A stretch of 64,000 nt of DNA from Enterobacter bugandensis (lineage in GTDB: Bacteria; Pseudomonadota; Gammaproteobacteria; Enterobacterales; Enterobacteriaceae), in assembly GCF_900324475.1 (NCBI RefSeq), contig NZ_LT992502.1, positions 4,402,001-4,466,000 of the forward strand. The letters run 5' to 3'. Shown in pieces: positions 26,541-35,125 of this stretch. Below the pieces are notes generated by a model. That model did not search any database and was not told where the DNA came from. It was given only the letters and a program-made list of their open reading frames with translations. A program made the translations under genes and the position numbers. Numbering within the stretch: the stretch's first letter is position 1; every line of letters begins with the position of its first letter.

Positions 26541-27299
26541 TCACAGGAACATACCGCCTGACACTTCAATACGTTGCGCGTTCATCCAGCCAAGCTTATC
26601 GCTAAGCAGCGCCGCAATGGCATCCCCGATATCGTCCGGCAAACCTACCCGCCCCAGCGCCGTCTGCGACGCCAGCATCTGGTTAAGCTGCGCGTTGTCG
26701 CGCACGCGCCCACCGCCAAAGTCGGTTTCGATCGCGCCTGGTGCGATAATATTGACGGAGATACCGCGCGCTCCAAGCTCCTTCGCCTGATAGCGGGTGA
26801 GCACTTCCATCGCCCCTTTCATGGCCGCGTAGGTTCCTGAGCCTGGCTGGGTGAAGCGGGCCAGTCCGCTGGAGACATTGAGGATCCGCCCCCCGTCGTT
26901 AAGCAGAGGCAGCAGGCGCTGCGTCAGGAAGAAAGGCCCTTTGAAGTGAATGTTCAGCGCCTCATCAAACTGGGCTTCCGTCGTTTCGGTATAGGGTGCG
27001 TATAAACCCGTCCCGGCATTGTTCAATAAATAATCAAATGTTTCGCGCTGCCAGACGCTCTTCAGGATCTCCTGAAGCTGTTGAGCAAAATTTTCGAAAC
27101 CGGCGATATCCCCGACGTTGAGCTTTAATGCCGCCGCCTTGACGCCTTTTTCCTGAATTTCGCGCACAACTTCCAGCGCTTCCTGCTGGCTACGATTGTA
27201 GGTCAGGATAATTCCCGTGCCGTCTGCAGCCAGCTTTAACGCAGCGTTTTTACCTAAGCCGCGGCTACCACCCGTCACTAATGCGATACGTTCAGTCAT
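26541..27299 (-). CDS. SDR-family oxidoreductase divergent from yhjC
   Basis: A classical short-chain dehydrogenase of 252 residues. The cofactor loop is TGGSRGLG near residue 9, the structural motif NNAG is near 90, and the catalytic Tyr-x3-Lys is in GTYAAMKGAME with SSG supplying the Ser. Two adjacent ATG codons (27302 and 27299) exist; 27299 is six bases after GAGG and is preferred. The frame continues upstream to 27416 but that part overlaps the divergent promoter region. It lies back to back with the LysR gene yhjC, 119 bases apart, the usual arrangement of a LysR regulator and its target. E. coli has no gene here. Substrate unknown. Confidence 0.88.
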   Translation of the reverse strand: MTERIALVTGGSRGLGKNAALKLAADGTGIILTYNRSQQEALEVVREIQEKGVKAAALKLNVGDIAGFENFAQQLQEILKSVWQRETFDYLLNNAGTGLYAPYTETTEAQFDEALNIHFKGPFFLTQRLLPLLNDGGRILNVSSGLARFTQPGSGTYAAMKGAMEVLTRYQAKELGARGISVNIIAPGAIETDFGGGRVRDNAQLNQMLASQTALGRVGLPDDIGDAIAALLSDKLGWMNAQRIEVSGGMFL

Positions 27300-27418
27300 C
27301 ATAAACCTCGTTTTGGCTGTTATGGAGATTGAGAAAGAGCTTATTAGGTGATAGAAGATCAATAAAGATGGGTAATAACGCTTCACTGTTTCAGTACAAA
27401 CAACAATGAGCTTCATCT

Positions 27419-28318
27419 ATGGATAAAATTCACGCAATGCAGCTGTTTGTTCGCGTCGCGGAACTGGAGAGTTTTTCCCGCGCAGCAGAGACATTAACGC
27501 TGCCGAAAGGCAGCGTTTCCCGGCAAATTCAGGCACTGGAAAACCGGCTTGGCACCCAGCTACTGCACCGTACCACGCGCCGCGTCAGCCTGACGCAGGA
27601 CGGCATGGTCTATTACGAACGGGCAAAAGATCTGCTGGCGAACCTGGATGAGCTGGACGGCATGTTTCAGCACGATCCCTCCAGCATCAGCGGAAGGCTG
27701 CGCGTGGATATGCCCGTTGGCGTTGCTCGAAATGTCGTCATCCCCAAACTGCCTGCGTTTTTACAGCAGTATCCGGGTATCGAACTGGAGCTCAGCAGCA
27801 GCGATCGTCTGGTGGATGTGGTCCGCGAAGGGTTTGATTGCGTCGTCCGCGTGGGTTCCCTGAAGGACTCAGGGCTGATAGCCCGTCCGCTGGGCAAGCT
27901 GTCGGTGATCAACTGCGCCAGCCCGGATTATCTGGCGCGTTTTGGCTACCCTGACACGCTGGACGATTTAGGCTCGCACGCCGTGATTCATTATGCCGCG
28001 ATGCTGGGAAGCCGCCCTCAGGGCTTTGAATTTTATAACGGCAGCACGACGCAGTGGATAAAAACGGGCGGGGTGCTAACCGTCAACAGCACGGAAACTT
28101 ACCAGGCCGCCTGCCTTGCCGGGCTGGGGATCATTCAGGCCCCGCGCGTTGGGGTGCGCGACCTGCTGCGCGCAAAGAAACTGATTGAGATCCTCCCGCA
28201 GTATCGCGCGGAACCGATGCCTGTCTCCCTGATTTACCCCCACCGGCGCAACCTCTCTCGCCGGGTTCACCTGTTTATGGAGTGGCTAACCGAACTCACA
28301 AAAGCTTACGTGGACTAG
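27419..28318 (+). CDS. yhjC: LysR-family transcriptional regulator YhjC
   Basis: This 299-residue regulator aligns with E. coli YhjC from the first residue (MDKIHAMQLFVRVAELESFSRAA). The winged helix-turn-helix occupies residues 1-60, with the recognition segment KGSVSRQIQALE; residues 90-295 form the substrate-binding domain. It belongs to the CrgA-like subgroup of LysR proteins. The divergent SDR is its likely target, by position. The inducer is not known. The neighbour yhjD follows in the same direction 51 bases later, as in E. coli. Confidence 0.94.
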   Translation: MDKIHAMQLFVRVAELESFSRAAETLTLPKGSVSRQIQALENRLGTQLLHRTTRRVSLTQDGMVYYERAKDLLANLDELDGMFQHDPSSISGRLRVDMPVGVARNVVIPKLPAFLQQYPGIELELSSSDRLVDVVREGFDCVVRVGSLKDSGLIARPLGKLSVINCASPDYLARFGYPDTLDDLGSHAVIHYAAMLGSRPQGFEFYNGSTTQWIKTGGVLTVNSTETYQAACLAGLGIIQAPRVGVRDLLRAKKLIEILPQYRAEPMPVSLIYPHRRNLSRRVHLFMEWLTELTKAYVD

Positions 28319-28369
28319 TCGCAAGCTATAATTCAATAACATCCAGCCAAACGAAAAAGGAAAAGACGC

Positions 28370-29395
28370 GTGACGCCGGAAAATAACCCGCAACGACCCA
28401 CCCAACATTTAGATTATGAACCCATCAAGAAGATGGAAACCGAGCCGGAAGAGGCTAAAGCCCCTGGTACCGCCAGCAAGGCGCTGGGCACCGTCACCAG
28501 CCTGGCGGAGAGAATTCAGCAGTTTCCCATGGTTGCGCATCTTATACGTGCGACCGAGCGCTTTAATGACCGCATGGGGAACCAGTTCGGTGCCGCGATC
28601 ACCTATTTTTCGTTCCTGTCGATGATCCCCATCCTGATGGTGTCGTTTGCTGCGGCCGGTTTTGTACTCGCGTCGCATCCAACGCTGCTGCAGGATATTT
28701 TCAATAAGATCCTGAATAACGTCAGTGACCCAACCCTCGCCACCACGCTAAAAAGCACGATTAACACCGCCGTTCAGCAGCGCACCACCGTCGGGATCGT
28801 CGGTTTGCTCATCGCCCTTTACTCCGGCGTTAACTGGATGGGCAACCTCCGCGAAGCTATTCGCGCCCAGTCGCGCGAGGTGTGGGAGCGTAAACCGCAG
28901 GATCAGGAGAAAATTTGGGTTAAATATTTCCGCGACTTTATTTCGCTGATTGGCCTGCTTATCGCGCTCGTCGTCACACTCTCCATTACCTCCGTGGCGG
29001 GCTCCGCGCAGCAGATGATTATTTCTGCGCTCTATCTTGATTACATCGAATGGCTGAAGCCCGCCTGGCGCGGCATCGGGCTGGCGATTTCCATCTTCGC
29101 CAACTACCTGCTGTTCTTCTGGATTTTCTGGCGCTTGCCTCGGCATCGTCCGCGTAAGAAGGCGCTACTCCGCGGCACATTGATTGCGGCGATCGGCTTT
29201 GAAGTGATTAAGATCGTGATGACCTACACCCTGCCGTCGCTGGTGAAATCCCCGTCCGGCGCGGCATTTGGCTCGGTGCTGGGGCTGATGGCGTTCTTCT
29301 ACTTCTTCGCGCGTTTAACCCTGTTCTGCGCGGCGTGGATTGCCACCGCCGAGTACAAAGGCGACACGCGAATGCCCGGAAAAACACACCGTTAA
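28370..29395 (+). CDS. yhjD: Inner-membrane protein YhjD (YihY/BrkB family)
   Basis: YhjD is a 341-residue polytopic protein of the YihY family. In E. coli a mutant YhjD allows growth without Kdo, which led to the proposal that it moves lipid IVA across the inner membrane. The first 60 residues are polar and cytoplasmic; six membrane helices follow, from AAITYFSFLSMIPILMVSFAA to the C-terminal RLTLFCAAWIATAEYK. The start codon is GTG at 28370, preceded by AAGGAAAAG; an upstream ATG in frame is absent. A 8-bp hairpin lies just after the stop. Confidence 0.95.
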   Translation: MTPENNPQRPTQHLDYEPIKKMETEPEEAKAPGTASKALGTVTSLAERIQQFPMVAHLIRATERFNDRMGNQFGAAITYFSFLSMIPILMVSFAAAGFVLASHPTLLQDIFNKILNNVSDPTLATTLKSTINTAVQQRTTVGIVGLLIALYSGVNWMGNLREAIRAQSREVWERKPQDQEKIWVKYFRDFISLIGLLIALVVTLSITSVAGSAQQMIISALYLDYIEWLKPAWRGIGLAISIFANYLLFFWIFWRLPRHRPRKKALLRGTLIAAIGFEVIKIVMTYTLPSLVKSPSGAAFGSVLGLMAFFYFFARLTLFCAAWIATAEYKGDTRMPGKTHR

Positions 29396-29404
29396 TTCCG
29401 CTCT

Positions 29405-29424
29405 CGGGCTGATATTTCAGCCCG
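29405..29424 (+). terminator. Hairpin after yhjD
   Basis: CGGGCTGA-TATT-TCAGCCCG forms an 8-bp stem ten bases after the yhjD stop, without a clear T-run. It is a probable mRNA 3' end structure rather than a strong terminator. Confidence 0.5.
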
Positions 29425-29656
29425 ACTCATCATTTCAGCATATAAATCCAGTCCGTAACTTTTATTTAACCGAAAACCAGTTTTATCCACCAATATTTAA
29501 AAAACGTGAAGCATTTCATGGAAGCATTTTGGCTGGCCTGAACATTATCCGCTTTTTGTTGATTTTATAATCAGGAAGCGACTTTGTTACAGATTGAAAT
29601 GTCGCTTTTGCTGTGCGTAATATGGCCTTTCGTTCGACAAAAAATAAGAAAATATT

Positions 29657-30979
29657 ATGCAATCAACAGCCACAACACTCGACTCTGGTGCGGAAAACGT
29701 CCCGGTAAACTCGCGCAATAAAGTTGTCGTCGCATCGCTGATTGGCACCGCCATTGAGTTCTTCGACTTTTACATTTACGCCACCGCAGCGGTCATCGTT
29801 TTCCCGCATATTTTCTTCCCGCAGGGAGACCCGACGGCGGCGACGCTACAGTCTCTGGCGACCTTTGCTATCGCGTTTGTGGCGCGTCCGATTGGCTCCG
29901 CGCTGTTTGGACACTTCGGCGATCGTATTGGGCGTAAAGTCACCCTGGTGGCCTCGCTGCTGACAATGGGCATCTCCACCGTGGCGATCGGCCTGCTGCC
30001 GACCTACGAAACCATCGGCATTCTGGCGCCGGTCCTGCTGGCGCTGGCGCGTTTTGGTCAGGGTCTGGGGCTGGGCGGTGAATGGGGTGGCGCGGCGCTG
30101 CTGGCGACCGAGAACGCCCCGCCGCGTAAACGTGCGCTGTACGGTTCATTCCCGCAGCTTGGCGCGCCGATTGGCTTCTTCTTTGCCAACGGGACCTTCC
30201 TGCTGCTCTCCTGGCTGCTGACGGACGAACAGTTCATGAGCTGGGGCTGGCGTATTCCGTTTGTCTTCTCGGCCGTGCTGGTGCTGATTGGCCTGTATGT
30301 GCGTGTTTCCCTGCATGAGACACCGGTGTTCGCAAAAGTAGCCGCGGCGAAAAAACAGGTAAAAGTGCCGCTGGGCACCCTGCTGACCAAACACGTGCGC
30401 GTGACCGTGCTGGGCACGTTTATCATGCTGGCGACCTACACGCTGTTCTACATCATGACGGTGTACTCCATGACCTACAGTACCGCCGCCGCACCGGTTG
30501 GGCTGGGCCTGCCGCGTAACGAAGTGCTGTGGATGCTGATGATGGCGGTGATTGGGTTTGGCGTGATGGTACCGATTGCCGGCCTGCTGGCGGATAAGTT
30601 TGGTCGTCGTGCGAGCATGATTACGATCACCACGCTGATCATTCTGTTTGCTCTGTTCGTCTTCCCGCCGCTGCTGAGTTCAGGTAGCCCGGCGCTGGTG
30701 ATGGCGTACCTGCTGATTGGCCTGAGCCTGATGGGGCTGACCTTCGGCCCGATGGGCGCGCTGCTGCCGGAGCTGTTCCCGACGGAGGTGCGTTATACCG
30801 GCGCGTCGTTCTCCTATAACGTCTCGTCTATTCTGGGTGCGTCCGTGGCACCGTATATCGCCACCTGGCTGCAGGCAAATTATGGTCTGTTCTACGTGGG
30901 CGTTTATCTGGCGGCCATGGCGGCGCTGACGTTGATTGCGCTGCTGCTGACGCATGAGACTAAGCATCAGGCGCTGTAA
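29657..30979 (+). CDS. yhjE: MFS transporter YhjE (metabolite:H+ symporter family)
   Basis: This is a 440-residue, twelve-helix major-facilitator protein matching E. coli YhjE. The metabolite:H+ symporter signature is visible: GHFGDRIGRKVTLV between helices 2 and 3, and RFGQGLGLGGEWGGAALL in the fourth-helix region. A second GLLADKFGRRASM motif marks the start of the second half. Substrates of this subfamily are carboxylates or osmolytes such as proline, shikimate or alpha-ketoglutarate; that of YhjE is not established. The ribosome site (AAGAAA) is weak. A GC-rich palindromic repeat separates it from convergent yhjG. Confidence 0.95.
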   Translation: MQSTATTLDSGAENVPVNSRNKVVVASLIGTAIEFFDFYIYATAAVIVFPHIFFPQGDPTAATLQSLATFAIAFVARPIGSALFGHFGDRIGRKVTLVASLLTMGISTVAIGLLPTYETIGILAPVLLALARFGQGLGLGGEWGGAALLATENAPPRKRALYGSFPQLGAPIGFFFANGTFLLLSWLLTDEQFMSWGWRIPFVFSAVLVLIGLYVRVSLHETPVFAKVAAAKKQVKVPLGTLLTKHVRVTVLGTFIMLATYTLFYIMTVYSMTYSTAAAPVGLGLPRNEVLWMLMMAVIGFGVMVPIAGLLADKFGRRASMITITTLIILFALFVFPPLLSSGSPALVMAYLLIGLSLMGLTFGPMGALLPELFPTEVRYTGASFSYNVSSILGASVAPYIATWLQANYGLFYVGVYLAAMAALTLIALLLTHETKHQAL

Positions 30980-30995
30980 TTCATTGCGGCCTGAT

Positions 30996-31036
30996 GCCCT
31001 CACCCCGGCCCTCTCCCACAGGGAGAGGGAGAAAGG
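30996..31036. repeat. GC-rich palindromic repeat, copy 3
   Basis: GCCCTCACCCCGG then CCCTCTCCC-ACA-GGGAGAGGG-AGAAAGG, almost identical to the copy at 2768. It fills the gap between convergent yhjE and yhjG. Confidence 0.8.
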
Positions 31037-31038
31037 CG

Positions 31039-33081
31039 TTACTTCTTCATCTGCGACAAAATCGTCCGGCATTGATTCGCCTCGCCTTCTGACGGCGAAA
31101 TCAACGCCAGCAGCGCGGCGGCCGGGGTGACCAACGTCGCGAGGGCTGCGGCCACCGCACCACGCGCAATCAGCGGCCCGGGCTTGACGCCCGCCTGCGG
31201 ATTTTTGAAGGTCCCACGGACGTAAAGCGGCGAGCGCAGGGTAATAATACGAATCCCCTTACTTTCCGGATCGATGGTCAAATCCAGCTGCTCGGAGGCC
31301 ATGCTGGCGGTACCGGTCACGTTAATCACCGCGTTTTCCGTGTCGAAGGCAAAAATCTGCGGACGCGCCACGCCGTTAACCAGATCCACATTCGCCGCCG
31401 CGCAGTTCACCCTCACCTCGTCATCGCCAAAGATTTGCCCGATGATAAAGTTACCGACGTTCAGCCCCAGGATCTCCATCAGGTTGCGGCTGACCAGACC
31501 GTCGTTCATTAGCAGTTTCAGGTTACCGTTGCCGCTGCCCAGCAGTGCCGCCACGGAATTCCCCACCCCGCGAATGTCCGCATCGCCGTTCATTTCACCG
31601 AGGGTTTTCTGCATCAGCTCCACGTTCGGCATCAGCTCTTTCAGCTTCAATCGACGCGCCTGGATCTCCGCCCGCCCCTGCATCGGCTTTTTATCGCCTT
31701 CCAGGTGAATGTTAGAGGAAATCGTCCCGCCCGCCATGCCAAACTTCAGCGGCTGCAGGCGCAGGTCGGCATTTTTCAGGATGATATGCGTCGAGAGATC
31801 GCTCAGCGGCAGCGTGCTGCCATGCTCAATCTTGCGCCCTTTGAAGCGCACATCCGCATCCATCACGTCCCACTTATCGGTTTCAAAGCGATCGTAAGGC
31901 AGCACTTTTCCCGCAGGCTGAACGTCCTTTTTGACCTCTTTTGACTTTGTCCCTTTGCCCGAATCCACGCCTATCAGCGGGCCAAGATCGGCCAGACGCA
32001 GCTGGCGGGATTCGACATCCCCTTCCAGTTTTGGCCGTGGTTTTCCGGTGGTGTAGATCAGCGTGCCGTGAATATCGCTGTCGCCGATGCGGCCGTTGAA
32101 ATCCCGGTAGTCAAAAACGGACGATTTTTCGGTATCAATTTTGGCAACCAAATGCCCGTCCGTTTCGAACGGCGGGGTATCCGGCAGCAGTACGCCAGTC
32201 AGTTCATACAGTTCGCCAAGCGAGTCACCGGCGAACTTGAGCTGCAGGTCAACGCCCCCCATGTTCATCGGGTCGTTGACCGTCCCCACAAACGCCACGC
32301 GCGTATTCCCCGAGCGGAAATCCGCCTGCACCGGGAATGGCGTGCCTTCGCTCCGGAGCGCCAGCATGCCGCCGATTTTCCCTTTCCCGTTAAGCGGCTG
32401 ACCGTTGTAGCGCCCTTTTGCCGTCAGGCCGAAGACATAATCACCCGCTTTGGCACTATCGCCTTTCGCTTTATTGCCCGTGACTTCGCTAAACGGTAGC
32501 GGTTTACCCAGCGGATCGACCAGGATCTCCACGTCTGCCTTGCTGACCTTATCGTCGATGGCGATCCGCCCGCGATCGAAAAGAATATTGTCCAGACGGA
32601 ATGACCACGAAGAAGGCTGGGCATTCGGATCTTTTTCGCCGTCGCTGGCAAGGTTAAACGTCCAGTTATTGTTTTTTTCAGAGAGGCGGATCAGGCGCGC
32701 ATCGGGCTGCTGGAGCTTGATCCACGGCAGATAGACGGTTTTGGTCAGGAGCGCTAGCGGCGCCAGCGTGGCTTCCACGCGCGGCAGATGCACCATAGTC
32801 ACTTCGGGGATATCTGGCGGGTTGCCGAGAATAATTTCGTCGGCGTGGACGTGCGGCCAGGGGATCCAGCTTCGCCAGCCGGTCTCCTCTTTCTGACGCT
32901 CCCATACCACACCCAGATCGCCACGAATGGCGAAGGGACGGTTCAGCTCAGTTGAGACTTTCTGGTTGATGGTCGGCTTAAGGCGGTTCCAGTCAAACGT
33001 CGCGATAATGATGACGACGATCGCGATCAACAACAAGAAAATCCCTGTAATCCAGGAAATGACCCTGGTTGTTTTTGTCAT
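31039..33081 (-). CDS. yhjG: AsmA-family inner-membrane protein YhjG
   Basis: This 680-residue protein has one N-terminal membrane helix (about 7-28) and a long periplasmic part typical of AsmA/TamB-like proteins, which form beta-sheet grooves thought to carry or sense phospholipids between the two membranes. The conserved AsmA N-terminus (FDWNRLKPTINQKVSTELNRPF) and the C-terminal block DLTIDPESKGIRIITLRSPLYVRGTFKNP are clear. The ATG at 33081 has AAGGGG upstream. It is the first gene upstream of pdeH on the opposite end of a 65-base gap, both minus strand, as in E. coli. A precise role is not known. Confidence 0.95.
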   Translation of the reverse strand: MTKTTRVISWITGIFLLLIAIVVIIIATFDWNRLKPTINQKVSTELNRPFAIRGDLGVVWERQKEETGWRSWIPWPHVHADEIILGNPPDIPEVTMVHLPRVEATLAPLALLTKTVYLPWIKLQQPDARLIRLSEKNNNWTFNLASDGEKDPNAQPSSWSFRLDNILFDRGRIAIDDKVSKADVEILVDPLGKPLPFSEVTGNKAKGDSAKAGDYVFGLTAKGRYNGQPLNGKGKIGGMLALRSEGTPFPVQADFRSGNTRVAFVGTVNDPMNMGGVDLQLKFAGDSLGELYELTGVLLPDTPPFETDGHLVAKIDTEKSSVFDYRDFNGRIGDSDIHGTLIYTTGKPRPKLEGDVESRQLRLADLGPLIGVDSGKGTKSKEVKKDVQPAGKVLPYDRFETDKWDVMDADVRFKGRKIEHGSTLPLSDLSTHIILKNADLRLQPLKFGMAGGTISSNIHLEGDKKPMQGRAEIQARRLKLKELMPNVELMQKTLGEMNGDADIRGVGNSVAALLGSGNGNLKLLMNDGLVSRNLMEILGLNVGNFIIGQIFGDDEVRVNCAAANVDLVNGVARPQIFAFDTENAVINVTGTASMASEQLDLTIDPESKGIRIITLRSPLYVRGTFKNPQAGVKPGPLIARGAVAAALATLVTPAAALLALISPSEGEANQCRTILSQMKK

Positions 33082-33146
33082 TGTTATCCCCTTTCCTGAT
33101 GACCTTTCCTGTAAAACTATAGTCCAGACAAAGGGAAACGGGGTTA

Positions 33147-33920
33147 TCAGAGGGTCGTTCTGGCGCTTTCGAGGAGATCCATCGGCACGGGGCGAGAGAG
33201 GAAATAGCCTTGCGCCGCCGCTGCGGGAGAGTTTTGCACATCACGCCACTCTTCCAGCGTTTCCACGCCTTCAACGATCACCCCCTGGCAATAGCGATTC
33301 ATCAACTGCAATAACAGCGTAAACAGATTCCGCCCTTCCGGGGTCTGGCGCAGCATGATGAACAGATCGCGGGCCACCTTGATGTAGTCGTAGCGCACTT
33401 CGCTGAGGGCCGAGAAGTTCGCCATACCGGTGCCAAAGTCATCCAGCCACAGCGGGCCAAATTCACACATTGACGCAAACGAGGAATCCTGCGGCAGGCG
33501 CACGTGCTCCACCAGCTCAAAGCGCAGCCACGGCAGGGTGGCGATCAGCTCCTGCAGCTTCGCGTTCTGACGCAGCGCCAGCAGAGTTGGGCCATCCACG
33601 TTCACCGAGGCGAGGATCGTATGCTGCTCGAAAAAGGCCTGTTTCGTCGCCAGCATACGGAGCTGCTCTTCCAGCACGTCCAGACGCTGGCGAACGGCAA
33701 CTTCGGCAAAATAGCGATCCGGCGCGATACGCTGAGTAGGGTTTGAGGGATGCGTAACGACGGTCAAAATCTCAATTGCCATCAGCCGACCGTCCGTTCG
33801 ATAGATCGGCTGCCAGGTGTACGCGCGCTCACATTGCAGCCAGTAGCGATGCTCCTGCAAGTTCTCAATACTTGCCTCAGGCGTAGTGCTCAGCCGCTGG
33901 ATAACCTGCTCTGACTTCAT
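33147..33920 (-). CDS. pdeH: c-di-GMP phosphodiesterase PdeH (YhjH)
   Basis: PdeH is the stand-alone EAL-domain phosphodiesterase that lowers c-di-GMP in motile cells, releasing the flagellar brake YcgR and repressing biofilm matrix genes. The 257 residues match E. coli YhjH. The EAL signature reads EIL in AIEILTVV (ELL in E. coli), and the metal-binding Asp pair LDDFGTGMANFS, the DYIKVAR loop and the VIVEGVET segment are all intact, so it should be active. A textbook sigma-28 promoter lies 47-74 bases upstream, tying it to flagellar class 3 expression. Its substrate feeds the cellulose synthase encoded 14 kb away. Confidence 0.97.
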   Translation of the reverse strand: MKSEQVIQRLSTTPEASIENLQEHRYWLQCERAYTWQPIYRTDGRLMAIEILTVVTHPSNPTQRIAPDRYFAEVAVRQRLDVLEEQLRMLATKQAFFEQHTILASVNVDGPTLLALRQNAKLQELIATLPWLRFELVEHVRLPQDSSFASMCEFGPLWLDDFGTGMANFSALSEVRYDYIKVARDLFIMLRQTPEGRNLFTLLLQLMNRYCQGVIVEGVETLEEWRDVQNSPAAAAQGYFLSRPVPMDLLESARTTL

Positions 33921-33967
33921 TTCAGATGTCCTGTTGTTGGGATAGCCTTTCTGGACTCGTCACAGGA

Positions 33968-33994
33968 TTATCGGCGCGATAATTGAGAACTTTA
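33968..33994 (-). promoter_or_regulatory. Sigma-28 (FliA) promoter of pdeH
   Basis: The minus strand reads TAAAGTTC, 11 bases, then GCCGATAA, which differs from the enterobacterial FliA consensus TAAAGTTT-N11-GCCGATAA by a single base. Confidence 0.9.
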
Positions 33995-34066
33995 TGTTCA
34001 ATTCACCGTGAAAATGAAATTAAGATGACAGAAATTTGCCGGAACACGCGCTGGCTCAAATAAAAT

Positions 34067-34085
34067 AATGGAACACCGTTTTAAT
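34067..34085 (+). promoter_or_regulatory. Possible KdgR operator upstream of kdgK
   Basis: AATGGAACACCGTTTTAAT matches about 14 of 19 positions of the KdgR box as I recall it (AATGAAACATTGTTTCATT). kdgK belongs to the KdgR regulon in enterics, so a box is expected 65-85 bases before the start. Confidence 0.5.
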
Positions 34086-34149
34086 ATAGTTGACCATCTA
34101 ATTCACTCGGCGCACACTGCTGAAAATTCTTCTGTTCAGGTTCACGACT

Positions 34150-35079
34150 ATGTCCAAAAAAATTGCCGTGATTGGCGAATGCATGATTGAGCTGTCACAA
34201 AAAGGCGCGGAAGTCAGCCGCGGATTTGGTGGCGATACGTTAAACACCTCGGTTTACATTGCCCGTCAGGTTGCGCCTGAGGCACTCACCGTGAACTACG
34301 TCACCGCCCTTGGTACGGACAGCTTCAGCCAGCAGATGCTGGAAGCCTGGCAAAGTGAACATGTTGACACCTCGCTTATACAGCGTATGGAAAACCGCCT
34401 GCCTGGACTGTACTACATCGAAACTGACAGCACCGGCGAACGCACGTTTTATTACTGGCGTAACGAAGCCGCGGCCAAATTCTGGCTGGAGAGCGACGCC
34501 GCTGGGGCCATCTGCGAAGAGCTGGCGACGTTTGACTATCTCTATCTGAGCGGCATTAGCCTGGCGATTTTAAGCCCGGTCAGCCGCGAAAAGCTGCTCT
34601 CGCTGCTACGCGAATGCCGCGCCAACGGCGGGAAGGTGATTTTTGATAACAACTACCGCCCGCGCCTGTGGGCCAGCCGCGAAGAGACGCAGCAGGTTTA
34701 TCAGCAGATGCTGCAGTGCACGGACATCGCCTTCCTGACGCTCGATGATGAAGACGCCCTGTGGGGTGAAAAGCCGGTTGAGGACGTGATTGCCCGCACG
34801 CAGGCGGCCGGCGTGAGCGAAGTGGTGATTAAGCGCGGCGCGGAGTCGTGCCTGGTCGCGATTGCGGGTGAAGCGGTGGTTGAGGTCCCTGCGGTGAAGC
34901 TGGCCAAAGAGAAAGTGATTGATACCACCGCGGCGGGGGATTCCTTCAGCGCGGGCTACCTGGCGGTACGCCTGACGGGGGGAACGCCGGAAGCGGCGGC
35001 ACAGCGTGGGCACCTGACGGCCAGCACCGTGATTCAGTATCGCGGGGCGATTATTCCGCGCGAGGCGATGCCTGTTTAG
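34150..35079 (+). CDS. kdgK: 2-keto-3-deoxygluconate kinase
   Basis: KdgK phosphorylates 2-keto-3-deoxygluconate to KDPG with ATP, joining hexuronate breakdown to the Entner-Doudoroff aldolase step. The 309 residues match E. coli KdgK and the PfkB sugar-kinase fold: an N-terminal GGDTLNTSVYIAR substrate motif near residue 29 and the C-terminal ATP/anion-hole signature DTTAAGDSFSAGYLA with catalytic Asp near residue 264. A candidate KdgR operator lies upstream. It stands divergent from pdeH and is followed by a reversed copy of the GC-rich repeat. Confidence 0.97.
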   Translation: MSKKIAVIGECMIELSQKGAEVSRGFGGDTLNTSVYIARQVAPEALTVNYVTALGTDSFSQQMLEAWQSEHVDTSLIQRMENRLPGLYYIETDSTGERTFYYWRNEAAAKFWLESDAAGAICEELATFDYLYLSGISLAILSPVSREKLLSLLRECRANGGKVIFDNNYRPRLWASREETQQVYQQMLQCTDIAFLTLDDEDALWGEKPVEDVIARTQAAGVSEVVIKRGAESCLVAIAGEAVVEVPAVKLAKEKVIDTTAAGDSFSAGYLAVRLTGGTPEAAAQRGHLTASTVIQYRGAIIPREAMPV

Positions 35080-35082
35080 TTT

Positions 35083-35124
35083 CCCCTAACCCTCTCCCTT
35101 TGGGGAGAGGGCCGGGGTGAGAGG
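35083..35124. repeat. GC-rich palindromic repeat, copy 4 (reversed)
   Basis: CCCTCTCCC-TTTGG-GGAGAGGG followed by CCGGGGTGAGAG, the reverse orientation of the copies at 2768 and 30996. It lies between the convergent kdgK and yhjJ stops, two bases from the latter. Confidence 0.8.
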
Positions 35125-35125
35125 A

